In this document: positions 7,743 to 18,567 of the stretch, piece after piece
How positions within the stretch are numbered: position 1 is the first letter of the stretch
Layout: every line of letters starts with the position of its first letter
NCBI RefSeq assembly: GCF_018336155.1
Contig: NZ_JAGYHF010000001.1
Location: 558,001 to 622,000 of the forward strand
Source: Pseudomonas rustica
GTDB lineage: Bacteria; Pseudomonadota; Gammaproteobacteria; Pseudomonadales; Pseudomonadaceae
Reading direction: 5' to 3'
DNA length: 64,000 nt
Notes under the pieces: model-generated
The model's database searches: none
The model's input: the letters and a program-made list of their open reading frames with translations, nothing else
Told to the model about the DNA's origin: nothing
Program-made: the position numbers and the translations under genes

Positions 7743-10595
7743 ATGACTCAAGTAAACCTTGGCACCGCCAACGAATTCATCGCCCGTCACATCGGCCCGC
7801 GCGCCGGTGACGAGCAAGCCATGCTCAACAGCCTCGGCTTCGATTCGCTCGAAGCGTTGAGCGCCAGCGTTATCCCGGAAAGCATCAAGGGCACCAGCGT
7901 GCTCGGCATGGACGACGGCCTCAGCGAAGCCGATGCTCTGGCGATGATCAAAGGCATCGCCGGCAAGAATCAGCTGTTCAAGACTTACATCGGCCAAGGC
8001 TATTACAACTGCCACACGCCGTCGCCGATCCTGCGTAACCTGCTGGAAAATCCGGCCTGGTACACCGCTTACACCCCGTACCAGCCGGAAATTTCCCAAG
8101 GCCGTCTCGAAGCGTTGCTGAACTTCCAGACCATGATCAGCGACCTCACCGGTCTGCCGATCGCCAACGCCTCGCTGCTCGACGAAGCCACCGCCGCTGC
8201 CGAAGCCATGACCTTCTGCAAACGCCTGAGCAAGAACAAGGGCAGCCACCAATTCTTCGCCTCGATCCACAGCCACCCGCAAACCCTCGACGTGCTGCGC
8301 ACCCGTGCCGAGCCGCTGGGTATTGAAGTTGTAGTGGGCGATGAGCGTGAACTGACTGACGTGACGCCGTTCTTCGGCGCGCTGCTGCAATACCCGGCCG
8401 CCAACGGTGACGTGTTCGACTACCGCGAACTGACCGAACGCTTCCACGCCGCCAACGCGTTGGTGGCCGTGGCCGCTGACCTGCTGGCCCTGACGCTGCT
8501 GACCGCCCCGGGTGAATTCGGCGCTGACGTCGCCATCGGTTCGGCACAACGCTTCGGCGTGCCGCTGGGCTTCGGTGGCCCGCACGCCGCTTACTTCTCC
8601 ACCAAAGATGCGTTCAAGCGCGACATGCCGGGCCGTCTGGTCGGCGTGTCGGTTGACCGTTTCGGCAAGCCGGCCCTGCGTCTGGCGATGCAAACCCGCG
8701 AGCAACACATCCGTCGCGAGAAGGCCACGTCAAACATTTGCACCGCACAGGTTCTGTTGGCCAACATCGCCAGCATGTACGCCGTCTACCACGGCCCGAA
8801 AGGCCTGACGCAGATCGCCAACCGCGTGCATCACCTGACCGCGATTCTGGCCAAGGGCCTGACCGCGCTGGGCGCGACAGTTGAACAAGCCAGCTTCTTC
8901 GACACCCTGACCGTAGCCACCGGCGCACAAACCGCCGCACTGCACGACAAGGCGCACGCTGCGCAGATCAACCTGCGCGTGGTCGACGCTCAGCGTCTGG
9001 GCCTGTCGGTCGATGAAACCACCACCCAGGCGGATATCGAAACCCTGTGGGGCCTGTTTGCCGACGGCAAGACCCTGCCGGACTTCGCTGCGCTGGCCGC
9101 TTCGGTACAGAGCACCATTCCTGCTTCGTTGGTGCGTCAGTCGCCAATCCTCAGCCACCCGGTGTTCAACCGTTATCACTCGGAAACCGAGCTGATGCGC
9201 TACCTGCGCAAACTGGCAGACAAGGATCTGGCACTGGATCGCACCATGATCCCGCTGGGCTCGTGCACCATGAAACTCAACGCCGCCAGCGAAATGATCC
9301 CGGTGACCTGGGCTGAATTCGGTGCCCTGCACCCGTTCGCCCCGGCCGCGCAAAGTGCCGGTTACCAGCAATTGACTGACGAACTGGAGGCGATGCTCTG
9401 CGCCGCCACCGGTTACGACGCGATCTCGCTGCAACCGAACGCCGGTTCGCAAGGTGAATACGCTGGCCTGTTGGCGATTCGTGCTTATCACCAGAGCCGT
9501 GGCGATGAGCGTCGCGACATCTGCCTGATCCCGTCGTCCGCCCACGGCACCAACCCGGCCACCGCCAACATGGCTGGCATGCGCGTGGTCGTGACTGCAT
9601 GCGATGCGCGCGGCAACGTCGATATCGAAGACCTGCGCGCCAAAGCCATCGAGCACCGCGAACACCTCGCCGCGCTGATGATCACGTACCCGTCGACCCA
9701 CGGCGTGTTCGAAGAAGGCATCCGCGAAATCTGCGGGATCATTCATGACAACGGCGGCCAGGTGTACATCGACGGCGCCAACATGAACGCGATGGTCGGC
9801 CTCTGCGCACCGGGCAAGTTCGGCGGCGACGTCTCGCACCTGAACCTGCACAAAACCTTCTGCATCCCCCACGGCGGTGGCGGCCCGGGCGTCGGCCCGA
9901 TTGGCGTCAAGTCGCACCTGACGCCGTTCCTGCCCGGCCACGGCCAGATGGAACGCAAAGAAGGCGCGGTCTGCGCAGCACCGTTTGGCAGCGCAAGCAT
10001 TTTGCCGATCACTTGGATGTACATTCGCATGATGGGCGGCGCCGGTTTGAAGCGCGCTTCGCAGTTGGCGATCCTCAATGCCAACTACATTTCACGTCGC
10101 CTCGAAGAGCACTACCCAGTGCTGTACACCGGCAGCAACGGTCTGGTGGCGCATGAGTGCATTCTGGATCTGCGTCCGTTGAAAGACAGCAGCGGCATCA
10201 GCGTTGATGACGTCGCCAAGCGCCTGATCGACTTCGGCTTCCACGCGCCGACCATGTCCTTCCCGGTCGCCGGCACGCTGATGATCGAGCCGACCGAAAG
10301 CGAATCCAAGGAAGAACTGGACCGCTTCTGCGACGCCATGATCCGCATCCGCGAAGAAATCCGCGCGGTGGAAAACGGCACACTGGACAAGGACGACAAC
10401 CCACTGAAAAACGCTCCGCACACCGCAGCGGAACTGGTTGGCGAGTGGACGCACCCGTACAGCCGCGAGCAAGCCGTTTACCCGGTTGCATCGTTGGTTG
10501 AAGGCAAATACTGGCCACCGGTCGGTCGTGTCGACAACGTCTTCGGCGACCGCAACCTGGTCTGCGCCTGCCCGTCGATCGAAAGCTACGCTTAA
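7743..10595 (+). CDS. gcvP: Glycine dehydrogenase (decarboxylating), P protein
   Basis: Pyridoxal-phosphate enzyme that decarboxylates glycine and passes the aminomethyl group to lipoyl-GcvH. At 950 residues it is the long single-chain form, fusing the two halves found separately in some bacteria. The PLP-binding lysine is Lys704 in [15 protein letters not shown], followed by a glycine-rich loop. [14 protein letters not shown] lies near residue 505. The start is eleven bases after gcvH. A 27-base perfect-stem hairpin and a REPIN separate it from sdaA. Confidence 0.98.
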   Translation: MTQVNLGTANEFIARHIGPRAGDEQAMLNSLGFDSLEALSASVIPESIKGTSVLGMDDGLSEADALAMIKGIAGKNQLFKTYIGQGYYNCHTPSPILRNLLENPAWYTAYTPYQPEISQGRLEALLNFQTMISDLTGLPIANASLLDEATAAAEAMTFCKRLSKNKGSHQFFASIHSHPQTLDVLRTRAEPLGIEVVVGDERELTDVTPFFGALLQYPAANGDVFDYRELTERFHAANALVAVAADLLALTLLTAPGEFGADVAIGSAQRFGVPLGFGGPHAAYFSTKDAFKRDMPGRLVGVSVDRFGKPALRLAMQTREQHIRREKATSNICTAQVLLANIASMYAVYHGPKGLTQIANRVHHLTAILAKGLTALGATVEQASFFDTLTVATGAQTAALHDKAHAAQINLRVVDAQRLGLSVDETTTQADIETLWGLFADGKTLPDFAALAASVQSTIPASLVRQSPILSHPVFNRYHSETELMRYLRKLADKDLALDRTMIPLGSCTMKLNAASEMIPVTWAEFGALHPFAPAAQSAGYQQLTDELEAMLCAATGYDAISLQPNAGSQGEYAGLLAIRAYHQSRGDERRDICLIPSSAHGTNPATANMAGMRVVVTACDARGNVDIEDLRAKAIEHREHLAALMITYPSTHGVFEEGIREICGIIHDNGGQVYIDGANMNAMVGLCAPGKFGGDVSHLNLHKTFCIPHGGGGPGVGPIGVKSHLTPFLPGHGQMERKEGAVCAAPFGSASILPITWMYIRMMGGAGLKRASQLAILNANYISRRLEEHYPVLYTGSNGLVAHECILDLRPLKDSSGISVDDVAKRLIDFGFHAPTMSFPVAGTLMIEPTESESKEELDRFCDAMIRIREEIRAVENGTLDKDDNPLKNAPHTAAELVGEWTHPYSREQAVYPVASLVEGKYWPPVGRVDNVFGDRNLVCACPSIESYA

Positions 10596-10601
10596 ACGTG
10601 T

Positions 10602-10628
10602 TGGGGGATCAGTTCCATCGATCCCCCA
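10602..10628 (+). other. Hairpin after gcvP
   Basis: TGGGGGATC and GATCCCCCA form a nine-pair perfect stem around a nine-base loop, starting seven bases after the gcvP stop. No run of T follows, so it is not a typical intrinsic terminator. It may protect the gcvH-gcvP part of the message or partly block transcription into sdaA. Confidence 0.6.
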
Positions 10629-10643
10629 CACACCGCAAACCCC

Positions 10644-10735
10644 TGTAGGAGCCGAGCTTGCTCGCGAAAGCGGTGTATCAGATAGCTAATAAGTTGACTG
10701 ACACACCGCTTTCGCGAGCAAGCTCAGCTCCTACA
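10644..10735. repeat. REPIN-like inverted REP pair in the gcvP-sdaA gap
   Basis: TGTAGGAGCCGAGCTTGCTC with GCGAAAGCGG at the left and the complementary arm ending CTCCTACA at the right. It occupies most of the space where P. aeruginosa, as I recall, has glyA2. Confidence 0.9.
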
Positions 10736-10796
10736 AGGGAGTGCGGCGAACCGTGAAATCCGCCAATTCCTATAACAAGAAACCGGAGAACCACTC

Positions 10797-12173
<1,377 letters not shown>

Positions 12174-12189
12174 ACCTTATTTAACGTCG

Positions 12190-12287
12190 CCTCCCTCAGG
12201 GAGACGATCGCACTTAGCCCCCTCTCCCTCCGGGAGAAACGTAACTAACTCCCTCTCCCTCCGGGAGAGGGCTGGGGTGAGGGGCTC
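12190..12287. repeat. CCCTCTCCCTCCGGGAGAG repeat region
   Basis: Two and a half degenerate copies of a CCCTCTCCCTCCGGGAGAGG hairpin followed by GCTGGGGTGAGGGGC. The same class reappears as a tandem duplication at 49605-49866. It fills the sdaA-gcvT gap and could form stable hairpins in the transcript. Confidence 0.8.
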
Positions 12288-12332
12288 TTGATCTTGCCCT
12301 TACCCCAACCCCAAATTTTCAAGGAGCCACGC

Positions 12333-13457
12333 ATGTCCACCGAACAACTGTCGAAAACTCCACTTCACGCGCTGCACATCGAACTCGGCGCCCGCATGGT
12401 GCCGTTCGCCGGCTACGACATGCCGGTGCAATACCCGCTCGGCGTGATGAAAGAACACCAGCACACCCGTGAACACGCCGGGCTGTTCGACGTCTCGCAC
12501 ATGGGCCAGATCCGCCTGACCGGCGCCAACGCCGCCAAAGCCCTGGAAACCCTGGTGCCGGTGGACATCATCGACCTGCCGGTGGGCATGCAGCGTTACG
12601 CCATGTTCACCAACGAGACCGGCGGCATCCTCGATGACCTGATGGTCGCCAACCTCGGCAACGACGAACTGTTCCTGGTGGTCAACGCCGCGTGCAAGGA
12701 TCAGGATCTCGCCCATCTGCAAAAACACATCGGCGACCAGTGCACCATTACAGAGCTGTTCGAAGAGCGCGCCCTGCTGGCGCTGCAAGGCCCGGCAGCC
12801 GTTACGGTGCTGGCGCGCCTTGCACCTGAAGTCGCGAAGATGACCTTCATGCAATTCAACCGCGTGTCGTTGCTGGGCGTGGATTGCTTCGTCAGCCGGT
12901 CGGGCTACACCGGTGAAGACGGTTTCGAAATCTCCGTTCCTGCCGCCGATGCAGCAAAACTCGCCCGTGCCCTGCTCGCCGAACCGGAAGTCCAGGCCAT
13001 CGGCCTCGGCGCCCGCGATTCGCTGCGCCTCGAAGCCGGCCTGTGCCTGTACGGCCACGACATGAACACCGAAACCACACCGATCGAAGCCAGCCTGTTG
13101 TGGGCGATCTCCAAGCCCCGTCGTGCAGACGGCGCGCGGGCCGGTGGTTTCCCGGGTGCAGAGCAGGTATTCGCACAGCAACAGAATGGCGTCGCACGCA
13201 AACGCGTCGGCCTGCTGCCGCAAGAACGTACCCCGGTGCGCGAAGGCGCAGAAATCGTCAACGAAGCCGGCGAGATCATCGGCAACGTGTGCAGCGGTGG
13301 TTTCGGCCCGACTCTTGGCGGGCCTTTGGCGATGGGTTACCTCGACAAGGCTTATAACGCGATCGATACCGTCGTATGGGCCATCGTGCGTGGGAAAAAG
13401 GTGCCAATGCTTGTAAGCAAAATGCCATTTGTTCCGCAACGCTACTACCGTGGTTGA
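12333..13457 (+). CDS. gcvT: Aminomethyltransferase, T protein of the glycine cleavage system
   Basis: Releases ammonia from the lipoyl-bound aminomethyl group and makes 5,10-methylene-tetrahydrofolate. The 374 residues include GLFDVSHMGQIRL near residue 50 and the folate-binding region with YTGEDGFEIS near residue 190. The glycine-rich VCSGGFGPTLGGPLAMGY stretch is near the C-terminus. An earlier in-frame start at 12288 lies in repeat sequence; ATG 12333 is preceded by AAGGAG and begins the conserved part. It closes the operon. The L protein (lpd) is not encoded here, so it must come from elsewhere. Confidence 0.97.
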   Translation: MSTEQLSKTPLHALHIELGARMVPFAGYDMPVQYPLGVMKEHQHTREHAGLFDVSHMGQIRLTGANAAKALETLVPVDIIDLPVGMQRYAMFTNETGGILDDLMVANLGNDELFLVVNAACKDQDLAHLQKHIGDQCTITELFEERALLALQGPAAVTVLARLAPEVAKMTFMQFNRVSLLGVDCFVSRSGYTGEDGFEISVPAADAAKLARALLAEPEVQAIGLGARDSLRLEAGLCLYGHDMNTETTPIEASLLWAISKPRRADGARAGGFPGAEQVFAQQQNGVARKRVGLLPQERTPVREGAEIVNEAGEIIGNVCSGGFGPTLGGPLAMGYLDKAYNAIDTVVWAIVRGKKVPMLVSKMPFVPQRYYRG

Positions 13458-13478
13458 TTGACTGTTTCTATAAGTAAC

Positions 13479-13518
13479 GCGGTTGCGTTAAACGTGCACT
13501 AATGTGTAACGCAACCGC
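13479..13518. repeat. 40-base inverted repeat after gcvT
   Basis: GCGGTTGCGT and ACGCAACCGC are a perfect ten-base inverted repeat around 20 bases. The left arm overlaps a shorter palindrome, TAACGC-GGTT-GCGTTA at 13475-13490. It starts 21 bases after the gcvT stop and lacks a T run. It may be an RNA hairpin or an operator for the region before the cold-shock gene. Confidence 0.6.
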
Positions 13519-13860
13519 CATAAAACAGTGCATCTCCCACCCTTCTATTCGAATATGAACTTTGCTTATAACGATCGAAAACAATTGAACAAGCGAATCG
13601 CCTAAGCCGCACTAGTGAACTGACTAATTGCCATCAAGCGTAGGCAAACCGGGCCTTCACGGGGGCTTGTTTTTTCTCCCGTAGTTGGCGTAGAGTTTGT
13701 TCACTGTGTTTGCATGGGTCAGCTTTGAATCGTGACCTGGGCAGTAGCCTACAAGTTAGCTACATCCCGTTCGACGTCTTCTTACTCTCCTGCAACCAGC
13801 CCCAGTACTCTTTCATGTGAAAGAGACTGTCATTAATTTTTGCGTCAAAGGAAATAAGAA
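13519..13860 (+). promoter_or_regulatory. Probable long 5' leader of the cold-shock gene
   Basis: No open frame fits this 340-base stretch. It contains CCGGGCCTTCACGGGGGCTT followed by seven T residues around 13650-13676, and then a pyrimidine-rich part with CTCTTTCATGTGAAAGAG (13809-13826), a short perfect hairpin before the start codon. Long structured leaders are characteristic of cold-shock mRNAs. I could not place a promoter with confidence. Confidence 0.45.
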
Positions 13861-14073
13861 ATGTCCACACGTCAGAGCGGTACCGTCAAGTGGTTTAACG
13901 ACGAGAAAGGTTTTGGTTTTATCACTCCAGAAAGCGGTCCGGATCTGTTCGTGCATTTCCGCGCCATTCAGGGCAACGGCTTCAAGAGCCTGAAAGAAGG
14001 CCAGAAAGTGACTTTCGTTGCTGTGCAAGGCCAGAAAGGCATGCAGGCTGACGAAGTACAAGCAGAAGCCTAA
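13861..14073 (+). CDS. Cold-shock protein, CspA family
   Basis: Small single-domain RNA/DNA-binding protein of 70 residues acting as an RNA chaperone. RNP1 (KGFGFI at 18-23) and RNP2 (LFVHFR) motifs are intact and the length is typical. The ribosome-binding site AGGAAATAAGA stands just before ATG. A strong intrinsic terminator follows 12 bases after the stop, so the gene is a single transcription unit. It is divergent in sequence from the membrane-anchored cold-shock-domain gene at 30141. I recall a cold-shock gene in the same place after gcvT in P. putida. Whether it is cold-inducible cannot be told from sequence. Confidence 0.93.
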   Translation: MSTRQSGTVKWFNDEKGFGFITPESGPDLFVHFRAIQGNGFKSLKEGQKVTFVAVQGQKGMQADEVQAEA

Positions 14074-14085
14074 TCTTCTGTAACG

Positions 14086-14120
14086 AAAAAGCCCCTGATA
14101 TTGATATCAGGGGCTTTTTT
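14086..14120 (+). terminator. Intrinsic terminator of the cold-shock gene
   Basis: AAAAAGCCCCTGATAT and its complement ATATCAGGGGCTTTTTT form a near-continuous stem that ends in a T run. Confidence 0.93.
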
Positions 14121-14170
14121 GTGCGCGCGAACCCGTAAAATGGCGCTTCCTTTCGCGTCCAGAGGCTGCC

Positions 14171-14659
14171 ATGTCGAAAAACCTGCTCACTCCCCAGGGC
14201 GATTTTCCTGCCGTTGGCCTGGGCCGTCGTCTGGCCGCGATGTTCTATGACTTTTTGCTGTGCACGGCACTGTTGATCGTCACCGGTTTCATTTACAAAC
14301 TGATCCAGGCCGCGATCATCGGCGAAGAACGCCTGCGCGTGCTGACCGATGCCGGAAAAATGGACGGCGATCCGCTGTATTCGACGGTACTGTTGTTGGT
14401 GCTGTTTGGATTCTTTGCCAAGTTCTGGACACATGGCGGGCAGACCCTGGGCATGCAGGTGTGGGGGATTCGCGTGCAGAACGCGGATGGCAGTGCGATC
14501 AGCCTGTGGCAGGCGCTGTTGCGGTTTATGGTGTCGATTGCGTCGTGGCTGTGCGTGGGGCTGGGTTTCTTCTGGTCGCTGTACGACAAGCAGAAACGCA
14601 CTTGGCATGACATCTATTCGGATACGCGCGTGGTGCGAATCCCGAAGAAACAAAAGTAA
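14171..14659 (+). CDS. RDD family membrane protein
   Basis: A 162-residue inner-membrane protein of the RDD family, named for conserved Arg and Asp residues. Here GRRLAAMFYDFLLCTALLIV begins the first membrane segment, with the Arg and Asp in place, and a second hydrophobic pair lies in the middle and C-terminal part. GGQTLGMQVWGIRVQNADG near residue 95 is the typical family loop. Function is unknown for most members; some have been proposed as ion exchangers. It is convergent with nadA, separated only by a REP pair. The other RDD gene in the window (56411) is part of an operon, but this one stands alone. Confidence 0.85.
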   Translation: MSKNLLTPQGDFPAVGLGRRLAAMFYDFLLCTALLIVTGFIYKLIQAAIIGEERLRVLTDAGKMDGDPLYSTVLLLVLFGFFAKFWTHGGQTLGMQVWGIRVQNADGSAISLWQALLRFMVSIASWLCVGLGFFWSLYDKQKRTWHDIYSDTRVVRIPKKQK

Positions 14660-14670
14660 GCGCCCACAAA

Positions 14671-14737
14671 AAAAGATCGCAGCCTTCGGCAGCTCCTACA
14701 GGGATCGATGTAGGAGCTGCCGAAGGCTGCGATCTTT
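14671..14737. repeat. Inverted REP pair between RDD gene and nadA
   Basis: AAGATCGCAGCCTTCGGCAG then CTCCTACA, a ten-base loop, and the exact complement. The two convergent genes end on either side, so the hairpin with its flanking A and T runs could terminate transcription in both directions. Confidence 0.9.
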
Positions 14738-14742
14738 GGCTT

Positions 14743-15801
14743 TTAGGCGTTACCGGCGAGCTTCATCCGTGCAGCCTGGGTGAAGTCGAGCATGCGCTTC
14801 AACGGACGAATCGCCTGCGGAATCAGCGCCGGATCGACAAAGATCTCGTTTGTGCCTTCCTTCAAGCTCTTCAGCGTGCGCTCAAGGGTGTTCATGGCCA
14901 TCCACGGGCAATGTGCGCAACTGCGGCACGCTGCGCCGTTACCGGCGGTTGGCGCCTCGATGAAGACCTTGTCCGGGCACAGCTGCTGCATCTTGTAGAA
15001 GATGCCACGGTCGGTCGCGACGATCAGCGTCTTGTTTGGCAACGACTGTGCAGCGGCAATCAGCTGACTGGTCGAGCCCACGGCGTCTGCCAGCTCGATC
15101 ACCGAGGTCGGTGACTCCGGGTGCACCAGAATCGCGGCGTCCGGGTACAGCGCTTTCATGTCTTCGAGCTGCTTGGACTTGAACTCCTCGTGGACGATAC
15201 AGGCACCGTCCCACAACAGCATGTCGGCGCCAGTCTTGCGCTGGATGTAAGTCCCCAGGTGCTTGTCAGGGCCCCAGATAATCGTCTCGCCGTTGTCCAT
15301 CAGGCTTTCGACGATCTCCAGCGCGCAACTCGATGTCACCACCCAGTCGGCTCGCGCTTTAACAGCAGCGGAGGTGTTGGCGTAGACCACCACCGTACGC
15401 TCCGGGTGCTGATCGCAGAACGCCGAGAACTCATCGACCGGGCAACCCAGATCCAGCGAGCAGGTTGCCTCAAGCGTTGGCATCAGCACGCGTTTTTCCG
15501 GGTTGAGAATCTTCGCGGTCTCGCCCATGAACTTCACGCCGGCGACCACCACGGTCTTGGCCGGGTGGGCGTTGCCGAAGCGCGCCATTTCCAGGGAGTC
15601 GGACACGCAACCGCCGGTTTCTTCGGCCAGAGCCTGAATCACCGGGTCGCAATAAAAGTGGGCAACCAGCACCGCGTCCTGAGCCTTGAGCTCGGCGGCG
15701 ATGGCGGCACGGTAATAAGCCTCTTCCTCAGCCGTCAGCGGTTTGGGCTGTTTGGCATCGAGGTGGGCTTGAACCAGAAGGCGTTCGGAAATCTGCGTCA
15801 T
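14743..15801 (-). CDS. nadA: Quinolinate synthase
   Basis: Condenses iminoaspartate with dihydroxyacetone phosphate to quinolinate, the precursor of NAD, using an oxygen-sensitive [4Fe-4S] cluster. The protein is 352 residues when started at the ATG encoding [15 protein letters not shown]; a 36-residue longer frame is open upstream but does not resemble the family. Cluster cysteines are expected in [23 protein letters not shown] and the C-terminal [13 protein letters not shown]. The gene is monocistronic, and the 270 bases to tRNA-Lys hold no other gene. Confidence 0.97.
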   Translation of the reverse strand: MTQISERLLVQAHLDAKQPKPLTAEEEAYYRAAIAAELKAQDAVLVAHFYCDPVIQALAEETGGCVSDSLEMARFGNAHPAKTVVVAGVKFMGETAKILNPEKRVLMPTLEATCSLDLGCPVDEFSAFCDQHPERTVVVYANTSAAVKARADWVVTSSCALEIVESLMDNGETIIWGPDKHLGTYIQRKTGADMLLWDGACIVHEEFKSKQLEDMKALYPDAAILVHPESPTSVIELADAVGSTSQLIAAAQSLPNKTLIVATDRGIFYKMQQLCPDKVFIEAPTAGNGAACRSCAHCPWMAMNTLERTLKSLKEGTNEIFVDPALIPQAIRPLKRMLDFTQAARMKLAGNA

Positions 15802-16012
15802 GTTCGCAAGACCTGCAGGCGCGTTCGCGCGAAAGTCGAGTATACACCCGGCTCCGGACCGCTTGAGGGTACCGCCGGGAGAGTGAGTATTATCAGGCAC
15901 GGACAGCATTGAAGCTGCGCAAGGCTACAGAATATCCCGTTGATACAAAAGATCATTCTGACCTGCGTCAGCGCTGCTGCCACTGAAGCGACGCGGGGCC
16001 GAATTGCAGGCA

Positions 16013-16062
16013 AAAAAAAACCCGGAAATCCTCACTTGCGTGGGCCTTCCGGATTTTCTAAA
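16013..16062 (-). terminator. Intrinsic terminator of tRNA-Lys
   Basis: Read on the minus strand, CCGGAA pairs with TTCCGG and the stem is followed by GG and nine T residues. It lies 10-60 bases beyond the tRNA 3' end. Confidence 0.75.
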
Positions 16063-16072
16063 CCGCCAAAAA

Positions 16073-16148
16073 TGGTGGGTCGTGTGGGATTCGAACCTAC
16101 GACCAATTGGTTAAAAGCCAACTGCTCTACCAACTGAGCTAACGACCC
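16073..16148 (-). tRNA. tRNA-Lys (UUU)
   Basis: Minus-strand sequence of 76 bases starting GGGTCGTTAGCTCAGTTGGT, with seven-pair acceptor stem GGGTCGT/ACGACCC, anticodon loop CTTTTAA carrying UUU, T-loop GGTTCGAATCC and an encoded CCA end. It lies between queC and nadA. In P. aeruginosa I recall this tRNA-Lys as an integration site for genomic islands; here no integrase or island follows its 3' end. Confidence 0.98.
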
Positions 16149-16165
16149 GCTGTGTGGTGGCGCGT

Positions 16166-16193
16166 ATAATACTGATTTTTAAGGACTATTCAA
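16166..16193 (-). promoter_or_regulatory. Sigma-70 promoter of tRNA-Lys
   Basis: On the minus strand TTGAAT, 16 bases, then TATTAT, followed by a GC-rich discriminator ACGCGCC. The -10 ends 17 bases before the mature tRNA, a normal spacing for stable RNA genes. Confidence 0.75.
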
Positions 16194-16210
16194 CACCTTT
16201 TTGAAAATAA

Positions 16211-16903
16211 TCAAAAATAAGGTGTTGGGTCGTCCACACCAGCGGCCGCGAAGCCTTCTGCACGCAGGCGGCAGCTGTCGCATTTGGCGCACGCGCGGCC
16301 TTCATCGTCGGCCTGATAGCAGGAAACGGTGAGACCATAATCAACGCCCAGCTTCACGCCGGCCTGGACGATCTGCGCCTTGCTCAGGTTCTGCAACGGC
16401 GCCTGGATGCGGAAGCCATTGCCTTCCACGCCAGCCTTGGTTGCCAGGTTGGCCATGCGCTCGAACGACTCGATGAACTCGGGACGGCAATCCGGGTAAC
16501 CGGAATAGTCCACCGCGTTCACACCGATAAAGATGTCGCGCGCGCCGAGCACTTCTGCCCAACCCAATGCCAACGACAGGAACACGGTGTTACGTGCCGG
16601 CACGTAGGTCACCGGAATGCCTTCGCCGAGTTCTTCCGGAATGTCGATGCTGGTGTCGGTCAGGGCCGAGCCGCCCATGCCGTTCAGGTTCAGGCCAATC
16701 ACTTTGTGCTCGACCACCCCCAAATCGCGGGCGACGCGTGCAGCGGCGTGCAATTCGGCGTGGGAGCGCTGACCGTAGTCGAAGCTCATGGTGTAGCAGG
16801 CGTAACCTTCAGCGCGGGCCATGGCCACGACCGTTGCCGAGTCGAGACCACCGGACAGCAGGATTACCGCACGTTTTTCGTTAGTGTTCAGTTGTTCAGT
16901 CAT
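16211..16903 (-). CDS. queC: 7-cyano-7-deazaguanine synthase
   Basis: Converts 7-carboxy-7-deazaguanine to preQ0 with ATP and ammonia, in the queuosine pathway for tRNA modification. The 230-residue protein has the PP-loop [11 protein letters not shown] near the N-terminus, and four zinc cysteines near the C-terminus in [19 protein letters not shown] 51-codon upstream extension runs through queE and is not part of the gene; the chosen ATG follows the queE stop by one base, so the two genes are translationally linked. Confidence 0.96.
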   Translation of the reverse strand: MTEQLNTNEKRAVILLSGGLDSATVVAMARAEGYACYTMSFDYGQRSHAELHAAARVARDLGVVEHKVIGLNLNGMGGSALTDTSIDIPEELGEGIPVTYVPARNTVFLSLALGWAEVLGARDIFIGVNAVDYSGYPDCRPEFIESFERMANLATKAGVEGNGFRIQAPLQNLSKAQIVQAGVKLGVDYGLTVSCYQADDEGRACAKCDSCRLRAEGFAAAGVDDPTPYF

Positions 16904-16904
16904 A

Positions 16905-17552
16905 TCAGCGCCCCGGCTCATCATTCCATAGATATTTATGCAGCTGCAGTTGCAACCGCACTGGCAGGTTGTCTGCCACCACCCAGTCCGCCAGATCCCT
17001 GGCATTGAGGTCATGATGACTTGGCGAAAACAGCACTTCGCCCGCACGTCGATCAAGCCCGTACTGAATCAGTTTCGATACCGCCCAGTCATAGTCTTCC
17101 CGCGAGCAGATGACAAACTTCACCTGATCGTTGGGGGTCAGCAATTCGATATTTTCGTAACGGTTGCGATGGGCTTCTTTCGAACCCGGCGTTTTCAGGT
17201 CAACCACGCGACTGACGCGCGGATCGACCGCCGAGACGTCGAGGGCGCCGCTGGTTTCCAGCGAGACCTCGTAACCGGCATCACACAACTGTTTAAGCAG
17301 AGGAATGGCATTGGGTTGTGCCAGCGGCTCACCGCCGGTGACACAAACGTAGCGAGGACGAAATCCGGCCACTTGCTCGAGGATGTCGTCGAGGCTGCGC
17401 ACGGTGCCGCCACTGAACGCATAGGCGCTGTCGCAGTATTGGCAACGCAAAGGGCAACCGGTCAGGCGCACAAAAACAGTGGGCAGCCCGGCAGTCCGCG
17501 TTTCCCCCTGCAAAGAGTAGAAAACTTCGGTGATTCTCAATGTGTCTTGCAT
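16905..17552 (-). CDS. queE: 7-carboxy-7-deazaguanine synthase
   Basis: Radical S-adenosylmethionine enzyme that turns carboxytetrahydropterin into 7-carboxy-7-deazaguanine, the step before QueC. The 215 residues hold the [10 protein letters not shown] motif (C-x3-C-x2-C) for the [4Fe-4S] cluster near residue 32, and TGGEPL, the usual SAM-binding loop, about residue 75. A GTG three codons upstream (17561) could also serve as start, but [13 protein letters not shown] is the conventional beginning. It lies downstream of cpoB at 17719 in the same direction, with a terminator between. Confidence 0.94.
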   Translation of the reverse strand: MQDTLRITEVFYSLQGETRTAGLPTVFVRLTGCPLRCQYCDSAYAFSGGTVRSLDDILEQVAGFRPRYVCVTGGEPLAQPNAIPLLKQLCDAGYEVSLETSGALDVSAVDPRVSRVVDLKTPGSKEAHRNRYENIELLTPNDQVKFVICSREDYDWAVSKLIQYGLDRRAGEVLFSPSHHDLNARDLADWVVADNLPVRLQLQLHKYLWNDEPGR

Positions 17553-17670
17553 AGTCGCCACGGGCGTAACAGCTAAACAGGCTGTCCGCCTCCGTCAGGC
17601 ACCTCAGGCAATCCCGCCAACGCGTAGACCGCAAGAAGCGTGTTTCAGAAAAAGGGCGTGAATTCTAACG

Positions 17671-17697
17671 AAAAAACCCGCGACAAGCGCGGGTTTC
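17671..17697 (-). terminator. Intrinsic terminator after cpoB
   Basis: AAACCCGCG and CGCGGGTTT form a stem around a five-base loop. On the minus strand it is followed by six T residues. It separates the tol-pal operon from queE-queC. Confidence 0.9.
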
Positions 17698-17718
17698 TTC
17701 TTGAAAGGTCAAACGGCC

Positions 17719-18561
17719 TTACATGCGTTGCAGATCGCGTTGGGCCAACTGAGCGGCGGAGGTACCCGGATATTGGGCCACCACCTGCTGCAGAATGCCT
17801 TTGACCTTGTCGGTGTGACCAAGGCGGCGCTCTACATCAGCCAGCTTGTACAGCGAATCCGGCACTTTGGCGTGCTTGGGATACAGCTGCGAAACCTTGG
17901 CGAAAGCCTGACCCGCACCTTGCAGATCGCCTTTGGCCAGGTTCACTTCGCCCAACCAGTACTGGGCGTTGCCCGCGTATTGGCTGTTCGGGTATTTGCG
18001 CAGGAAAGCGGCAAAAGCCTGGCTGGCCTTGTCGAAATCCTTGGCTTTGATCAGGTCGAAAGCGGCATCGTAATACAGCTTTTCTTTGGCCGGATCAGCC
18101 GGTTCGCTACCCGCAGCCGGGGCCTGGGTTGCTGCAGCAGCAGCCCCTGCACCAGCGGCAGCACCGGCAGCAGCGCTTGCGTCGCCACCGGCAGAAGAAT
18201 TCTCGGGAGTCGCGGCAGGTGCAGCACCGGATCCTATGCGCCGATCAAGATCCTGGTATCGCTCCAGGGATTCCTGCTTCATGCGCGCAACCTGATTTTG
18301 CAGTTCTTCAATCACGCCTTGCTGGCGCGAGATCTGATCCTGCATCTGTTGCAATTGGTTGAACAGCATGCCTTGTGCCGAGGCAGGGGCCGAAGCCGCT
18401 CCCCCGGCATAGGCGCCGTTCGTACCGTAACCTGCAGGCGGATAACTGCTCCCGCTATTGTTATAACCGGAGTTGTCATCGACCACAGGAACCGCAGCCC
18501 ACGCCGCAAGCGGCGCGAGGCTGAGAGCCAGAACAGTTACAGCACGACGGCACGTTCGCAT
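17719..18561 (-). CDS. cpoB: Cell division coordinator CpoB (YbgF), tol-pal cluster
   Basis: Periplasmic protein that links the Tol-Pal machine to peptidoglycan synthesis at the division site. The 280-residue precursor has a signal peptide (about 1-22, ending AAWA) and a coiled-coil trimerisation helix about residues 65-100. A low-complexity Ala/Gly linker follows, then a C-terminal tetratricopeptide domain with LYYDAAFDLIKAKDFDKA and GDLQGAGQAFAKVSQLYP. It is the last gene of tol-pal, seven bases after pal. Length and layout match Pseudomonas YbgF. Confidence 0.94.
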   Translation of the reverse strand: MRTCRRAVTVLALSLAPLAAWAAVPVVDDNSGYNNSGSSYPPAGYGTNGAYAGGAASAPASAQGMLFNQLQQMQDQISRQQGVIEELQNQVARMKQESLERYQDLDRRIGSGAAPAATPENSSAGGDASAAAGAAAGAGAAAAATQAPAAGSEPADPAKEKLYYDAAFDLIKAKDFDKASQAFAAFLRKYPNSQYAGNAQYWLGEVNLAKGDLQGAGQAFAKVSQLYPKHAKVPDSLYKLADVERRLGHTDKVKGILQQVVAQYPGTSAAQLAQRDLQRM

Positions 18562-18567
18562 ATCGAA

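Noticed and set aside
16201..16214. ANR/FNR-like box TTGAAAATAATCAA
   Set aside because: Nine of ten positions match, but it overlaps the queC stop codon and lies upstream of a tRNA gene with a good sigma-70 promoter; most likely chance in an AT-rich stretch.
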